From positions 62,001 to 126,000 of the forward strand of contig QFQP01000015.1 of the NCBI GenBank assembly GCA_003243425.1: a DNA stretch of 64,000 nt. Reading direction: 5' to 3'. The notes below the pieces were generated by a model. It had not been told where the DNA came from, did no database searches, and worked only from the letters and a program-made list of their open reading frames with translations. Source of the DNA: Archangium gephyra (GTDB taxonomy: Bacteria; Myxococcota; Myxococcia; Myxococcales; Myxococcaceae). Positions 61,116-64,000 of this stretch are shown in pieces; position 1 is the stretch's first letter, and every line of letters begins with the position of its first letter. The translations under genes were made by a program, and so were the position numbers.

Positions 61116-62012
61116 ATGACCCCTCTTCGCCTTCAGGCAGTCGACGGTTACGAGCTGTCGTTGACGCACTTCACGCCCTCGTCACCTGCGCGTGGCGTGG
61201 TGGTCATGGCCGGCGCGACAGGGGTGGCGCAGCGCTTCTACCGGCGCTTCGCGGAGGCGTTGACGGAGCACGCGTTGGAGGTCGTCACCATCGACTACCG
61301 CGGCATCGGCGAGTCGCGCCCGAAGTCACTGCGCGGCTTCGACTGCCACTACCCGGACTGGGCGACGAGAGACCTGCCGGTGGCGGTGAACTTCGCGACG
61401 TCGCGCGGGCCGACGGTGGTGGTCGGTCACAGCTTCGGAGGTCACGCCTTCGGGCAGCTGCCCGACCCCAACGTCACGCTCGGGCTCTACACGGTGGCGA
61501 CCGGCGCGGCGTGGTCGGGCTACATGCCGCTGGGCGAACGCCTCAAGGTCGAGACGATGTGGAACCTCATCGGGCCGCCGGTGACGACGTGGTGCGGCTA
61601 CCTGCCGGGCCGCGCGTGGGGCGGTGAAGACATGCCGCTGGGCATCTACGCCGACTGGAAGCGCTGGAGCGCGATGCCGCAATACTTCTTCGACGACGCG
61701 CGCGTGGGGATGCAGGCGGCGTTCGACCGCGTGCGCGTGCCGGTGATGGGCGTGACCGCGAGTGACGACGTGTGGGCGCCTCCGAAGTCGATGAAGGCGT
61801 TCCTTTCGCACTACCGAAACGCGCCGCTCACGCTCGAGACCCAGACGCCCGCCGAGCTCGGCGTGAAGACCATCGGGCACATGGGGCACTTCAAGAAGCA
61901 CGTGCTGCCGACGTTCGTGCCGCGGGTGGTGGCCTTCGTCGAGCAGCGGCTCAGCTCGCCAACTTCGTCGGTCGCTCAACCTGCGTCACAGTCGATGCAA
62001 TCGAGAAGTTGA
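61116..62012 (+). CDS. Alpha/beta hydrolase (YheT/serine aminopeptidase-like)
   Basis: 298 residues. VVVMAGATGVAQRFYRRFAE (oxyanion area), VTIDYRGIGESRP, nucleophile Ser in VVGHSFGGHAFGQL, acid in GVTASDDVWAPP, catalytic His in IGHMGHFKK. The triad is complete. Related proteins act on small esters or lipids; the substrate is unknown. The tail (SSPTSSVAQPASQS) overlaps the 3' end of the convergent hydrolase by 62 bases. Confidence 0.88.
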   Translation: MTPLRLQAVDGYELSLTHFTPSSPARGVVVMAGATGVAQRFYRRFAEALTEHALEVVTIDYRGIGESRPKSLRGFDCHYPDWATRDLPVAVNFATSRGPTVVVGHSFGGHAFGQLPDPNVTLGLYTVATGAAWSGYMPLGERLKVETMWNLIGPPVTTWCGYLPGRAWGGEDMPLGIYADWKRWSAMPQYFFDDARVGMQAAFDRVRVPVMGVTASDDVWAPPKSMKAFLSHYRNAPLTLETQTPAELGVKTIGHMGHFKKHVLPTFVPRVVAFVEQRLSSPTSSVAQPASQSMQSRS

Positions 62013-62841
62013 TCACCTGCTCAACCACCTCGGCACTTCTCCGAATGCGGTCGTGACCGAGCTTCTCCGTCTCGACCAGCTTCGCGCCCGGCCACAGCGC
62101 CACCAGCTCGCGGCTCGACGCCACCGGCACCACTTCGTCATTCACGTCGTGAAGCAGCAACGTCTCCACGTCACCCAGCGACGGCGCGTGCTTCACGAGG
62201 TCGAGCTCCGAAATGGGCGCGCGAATGATGCCTTCCACGCGCAGCAACAGCCGGTCGCGCATCGCGTCTGACAGCCCGGCCAGGCGCGTGAAGTGCGTGA
62301 GGAACGGCGGCATGCGGCCCGGAGGCGCCAGCAGCGCCAGCTTCTCCACGTGCGGCCCCTTCGTCATCGCGTACGCCGACGCCGTCGCACCGAGCGAGTG
62401 CGCGATGATGATCTTCGGCTGCAGTCTGGTGACGAGGGTCGACACCACCTGCGTCATCATCGGCAGCGTGCAGAAGTTGCCTGCGGCTTCACCGTGCGCC
62501 GGCAGGTCGAACGCCACCACGTGCCAGCCCTGCTTCGTCAGCGGTTCGACGTACGAGCCCATCTGCGAGGCGTTGCCGCTCCAGCCGTGCACCAGCAACG
62601 CGGTGCCCCGCGGCGCTCCGGCGTTCCATTCCCACGCGGGCAGGTTGCGGTCGCCCACGTCGAGCTCGAACCGTCGCGCGTTCGCCAGCAGGCCGCCCCA
62701 CTTCGCCGGCGGTCGCTGCGGCCGGCCCCACGCGGCGAACGCCTTCTCTTCGGTCCACTTCGGCGCCACGCGCTCCACGAGACCAACAAGCTGCTGCACA
62801 ATACGAACGGTCGTTCTATTTTTAGAATACTCTGAGGCCAT
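61951..62841 (-). CDS. Alpha/beta hydrolase in a TetR-controlled unit
   Basis: 296 residues. TALLVHGWSGNASQMGSYVE, VVAFDLPAHGEAAGNFC, nucleophile Ser in IIAHSLGATASAYAM, acid in LLHDVNDEVVPV and His in KLGHDRIRR form the triad. The ATG chosen lies 23 bases after the TetR stop, but an ATACGAACG operator-like site covers codons 8-14. A downstream GTG (in RIVQQL) is therefore a possible start if the gene has its own promoter. The 3' end overlaps the convergent hydrolase. Confidence 0.85.
   Translation of the reverse strand: MASEYSKNRTTVRIVQQLVGLVERVAPKWTEEKAFAAWGRPQRPPAKWGGLLANARRFELDVGDRNLPAWEWNAGAPRGTALLVHGWSGNASQMGSYVEPLTKQGWHVVAFDLPAHGEAAGNFCTLPMMTQVVSTLVTRLQPKIIIAHSLGATASAYAMTKGPHVEKLALLAPPGRMPPFLTHFTRLAGLSDAMRDRLLLRVEGIIRAPISELDLVKHAPSLGDVETLLLHDVNDEVVPVASSRELVALWPGAKLVETEKLGHDRIRRSAEVVEQVINFSIASTVTQVERPTKLAS
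62801..62816. promoter_or_regulatory. Second copy of the TetR operator, within the hydrolase 5' end
   Basis: ATACGAACGGTCGTTC, on the plus strand, differs from the site upstream of tetR by only two central bases (GG/TC versus AC/CG). It is an inverted repeat GAACG..CGTTC. It overlaps the first codons of the annotated hydrolase frame. Confidence 0.6.
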
Positions 62842-62864
62842 GACGGTGTTCTCCGCGGGTGGAA

Positions 62865-63455
62865 TTACGGCTGGTGGGAAGCGACGAGGCGCTCGAAGGC
62901 GGCCTGCGCGCGGTCGACGGCGCGGCGGTCCTTCATGAGCCGGTAGTACATGTTGAGCGCCATCATGATGCCCTCGAACTCGAAGGCGAACTGGCGCGGG
63001 TCGGTGTCTTTGACGAAGTGCTTTTCGTCGATGGCCAGCTGCACGGTCTTCGCGAGCGCGTCGATGAGGCTCTTCTGTTGTTCGACCAGCACGTCGTGGG
63101 GCCGGCCGGTGCGGTCGTCGAGCTCCACGTTGGCCTGCTGAAAGAAGCACCCACCGGGCGTGCGCGCGTCGGTGACCCAGCCGACCCAGTTCTCGAAGAT
63201 GGAGCGCAGCCGCGGCAGTCCACGCGGCGCCTTGAAGGCCGGCAGCATCACGCGCTCGGTGTAGAGGCTCGAGGCCAGGTCCAGCACCGCGACCTGCAGC
63301 TCTTCCTTGCTGCCGAAGTGGGCGAAGAGGCCGCTCTTCGAGAGCTTGAGCTCGTCGGCGAGCGTGCCGATGGAGAGGCCCTCGAGGCCGTCACGGCCTG
63401 CGAGCAGGAACGCGTGGCTGACGATGCGCTCGCGGGTGGCTTCGCCCTTCGACAT
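62865..63455 (-). CDS. TetR family regulator
   Basis: 196 residues. The N-terminal HTH LAGRDGLEGLSIGTLADELK LSKSGLFAHFGSKEELQVAV is the TetR pattern. The C-terminus (WVGWVTDARTPGGCFFQQAN) is the TetR_C class found beside small hydrolases and oxidoreductases; its conserved Cys could sense electrophiles. It heads an operon with the hydrolase. Operator copies lie upstream of it and inside the hydrolase. Confidence 0.93.
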   Translation of the reverse strand: MSKGEATRERIVSHAFLLAGRDGLEGLSIGTLADELKLSKSGLFAHFGSKEELQVAVLDLASSLYTERVMLPAFKAPRGLPRLRSIFENWVGWVTDARTPGGCFFQQANVELDDRTGRPHDVLVEQQKSLIDALAKTVQLAIDEKHFVKDTDPRQFAFEFEGIMMALNMYYRLMKDRRAVDRAQAAFERLVASHQP

Positions 63456-63465
63456 GCCGACACGA

Positions 63466-63482
63466 TACGAACGACCGTTCGC
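63466..63482. promoter_or_regulatory. TetR operator upstream of the tetR gene
   Basis: ATACGAACGACCGTTCGC begins 11 bases from the tetR start, in the 54-base gap to mnmE. The GAACG/CGTTC arms match the site near 62.80 kb, supporting autoregulation. Confidence 0.65.
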
Positions 63483-63509
63483 AAATTCAAGTCATGCTAT
63501 GCGCGGAGG

Positions 63510-64000
63510 GTGTCGACCATCGTAGCCATCGCGACCGGACCTGCCGCCGGAGGCATTGGAATCATTCGGTTTTCCGGTGCTTCGGCGCTGACCGCGGCGC
63601 GGGTGTTGGCGCCTTCGCTGCCGGGCAGGCCCACGCCGCGGCACGCGTATTTCACGCGCCTGGTGGCAGAAGACGGCGCGGTGCTCGATGAAGGCCTCGC
63701 ACTGTTCTTCGCGGGCCCGAAGTCGTTCACCGGTGAAGACGTGGTCGAACTGCATGCGCACGGCGCGCCGCGGTTGTTGTCATTGCTGCTCGAGCGCGCG
63801 TTGAAGGTGGAAGGCGTGCGTCTGGCGACGCCGGGTGAGTTCACGCGACGTGCGTTGCTCAACGGCCGGCTCGACCTGGCGCGCGCGGAGGCGGTGGCGG
63901 ATTTGATCTCCGCTGAGTCAGAGGCGCAGGTCCGCGCAGCGGCGGCGCAGCTGAGCGGCGAATTGTCTGCGCGGCTGTCGCGAATTCAGGAACCGCTCAT
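63510..64000 (+). CDS. mnmE: tRNA modification GTPase MnmE (5' part)
   Basis: The first 163 codons. STIVAIATGPAAGGIGIIRF SG is the classic MnmE N-terminus, followed by FTGEDVVELHAHGAPRLLSL, ATPGEFTRRALLNGRLDLAR and AEAVADLISAESEAQVRAA, which form the folate-binding domain. The GTPase domain lies past the window. With MnmG it adds aminomethyl groups to wobble uridines. The start is GTG, with GGAGG directly adjacent, unusually close. In many bacteria mnmE follows jag; here it is about 47 kb away on the opposite strand. Confidence 0.95.
   Translation, partial: MSTIVAIATGPAAGGIGIIRFSGASALTAARVLAPSLPGRPTPRHAYFTRLVAEDGAVLDEGLALFFAGPKSFTGEDVVELHAHGAPRLLSLLLERALKVEGVRLATPGEFTRRALLNGRLDLARAEAVADLISAESEAQVRAAAAQLSGELSARLSRIQEPL

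Noticed and set aside
1..64000. tRNA, rRNA, CRISPR array, IS element or prophage
   Set aside because: No cloverleaf-like segment with a CCA end, no regularly spaced repeats, no transposase or phage structural genes were recognised; a tRNA scan would be needed to exclude a missed tRNA.

Overview
The window is high-GC DNA (roughly two thirds G+C by eye) with dense, short-spaced genes and strong GC3 bias. It carries dnaA, a probable oriC and the leftward rpmH-rnpA-yidD-yidC-jag block. Together with Hanks-type kinase, Gly-rich lipoproteins, a type IV minor-pilin/PilY1 operon, a sphingosine-1-phosphate-lyase-like enzyme and many small Cys-rich lipoproteins, this points to a myxobacterium (Myxococcota). 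The exact genus cannot be read from the sequence.

Layout. 0-4 kb: an exopolysaccharide O-acylation pair (SGNH-like + MBOAT) with an amidohydrolase. 4-9 kb: a rhomboid protease with a TPR-like tail and pyruvate carboxylase, separated by a hairpin terminator. 9-15.6 kb: GST, an S8-like protease lipoprotein translationally coupled to a Cys-rich lipoprotein, a Tat-exported aldo/keto reductase, small membrane proteins, and a cupin gene broken by one amber codon. 15.7-19.1 kb: the jag-yidC-yidD-rnpA-rpmH block. 19.1-20.6 kb: an unusual two-gene module (PRTase-like + PD-(D/E)xK-like) between the rpmH promoter and oriC. 20.6-22.3 kb: a DnaA-box cluster and dnaA. 22.3-24.1 kb: a frameshifted DUF2625 gene and an orphan AbiEi-type protein. 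24-30.5 kb: kinase, DUF2461, two envelope proteins, RidA with a divergent HxlR regulator, a repeat-bearing gap and a TerB-like protein. 30.5-34.1 kb: a LysR gene, then a run of broken genes that includes a scrambled partial copy of the 28-29 kb lipoprotein-RidA-HxlR block, joined to a partial copy of the 35 kb hydrolase. 34.1-37 kb: a small ORF, the intact hydrolase, phhB and a thioesterase. 37-44.6 kb: the leftward fimT/pilV/pilW/pilX/pilY1 operon. 44.7-52.7 kb: allA, DUF4180, a YebC-family protein, a dimethylglycine/sarcosine-dehydrogenase-like enzyme, three paralogous lipoproteins, a fatty-acid-hydroxylase-type desaturase and its probable TetR regulator with two matching operators. 52.9-56.8 kb: an operon of patatin lipoprotein, secreted barrel-like protein and chemoreceptor. 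57.5-60.6 kb: FGGY kinase + S1P-lyase-like enzyme. 61-63.5 kb: two convergent alpha/beta hydrolases and a TetR regulator with two copies of one operator. 63.5 kb to the end: the start of mnmE.

The most interesting points are the nuclease/PRTase module at the origin, the gene graveyard at 31.4-34.1 kb, the hexamer TGATCA recurring far above its chance frequency, several matched operator palindromes, and an S8 protease whose catalytic Asp position reads Gln-Glu. No tRNA, rRNA, IS element, prophage or CRISPR array was recognised.
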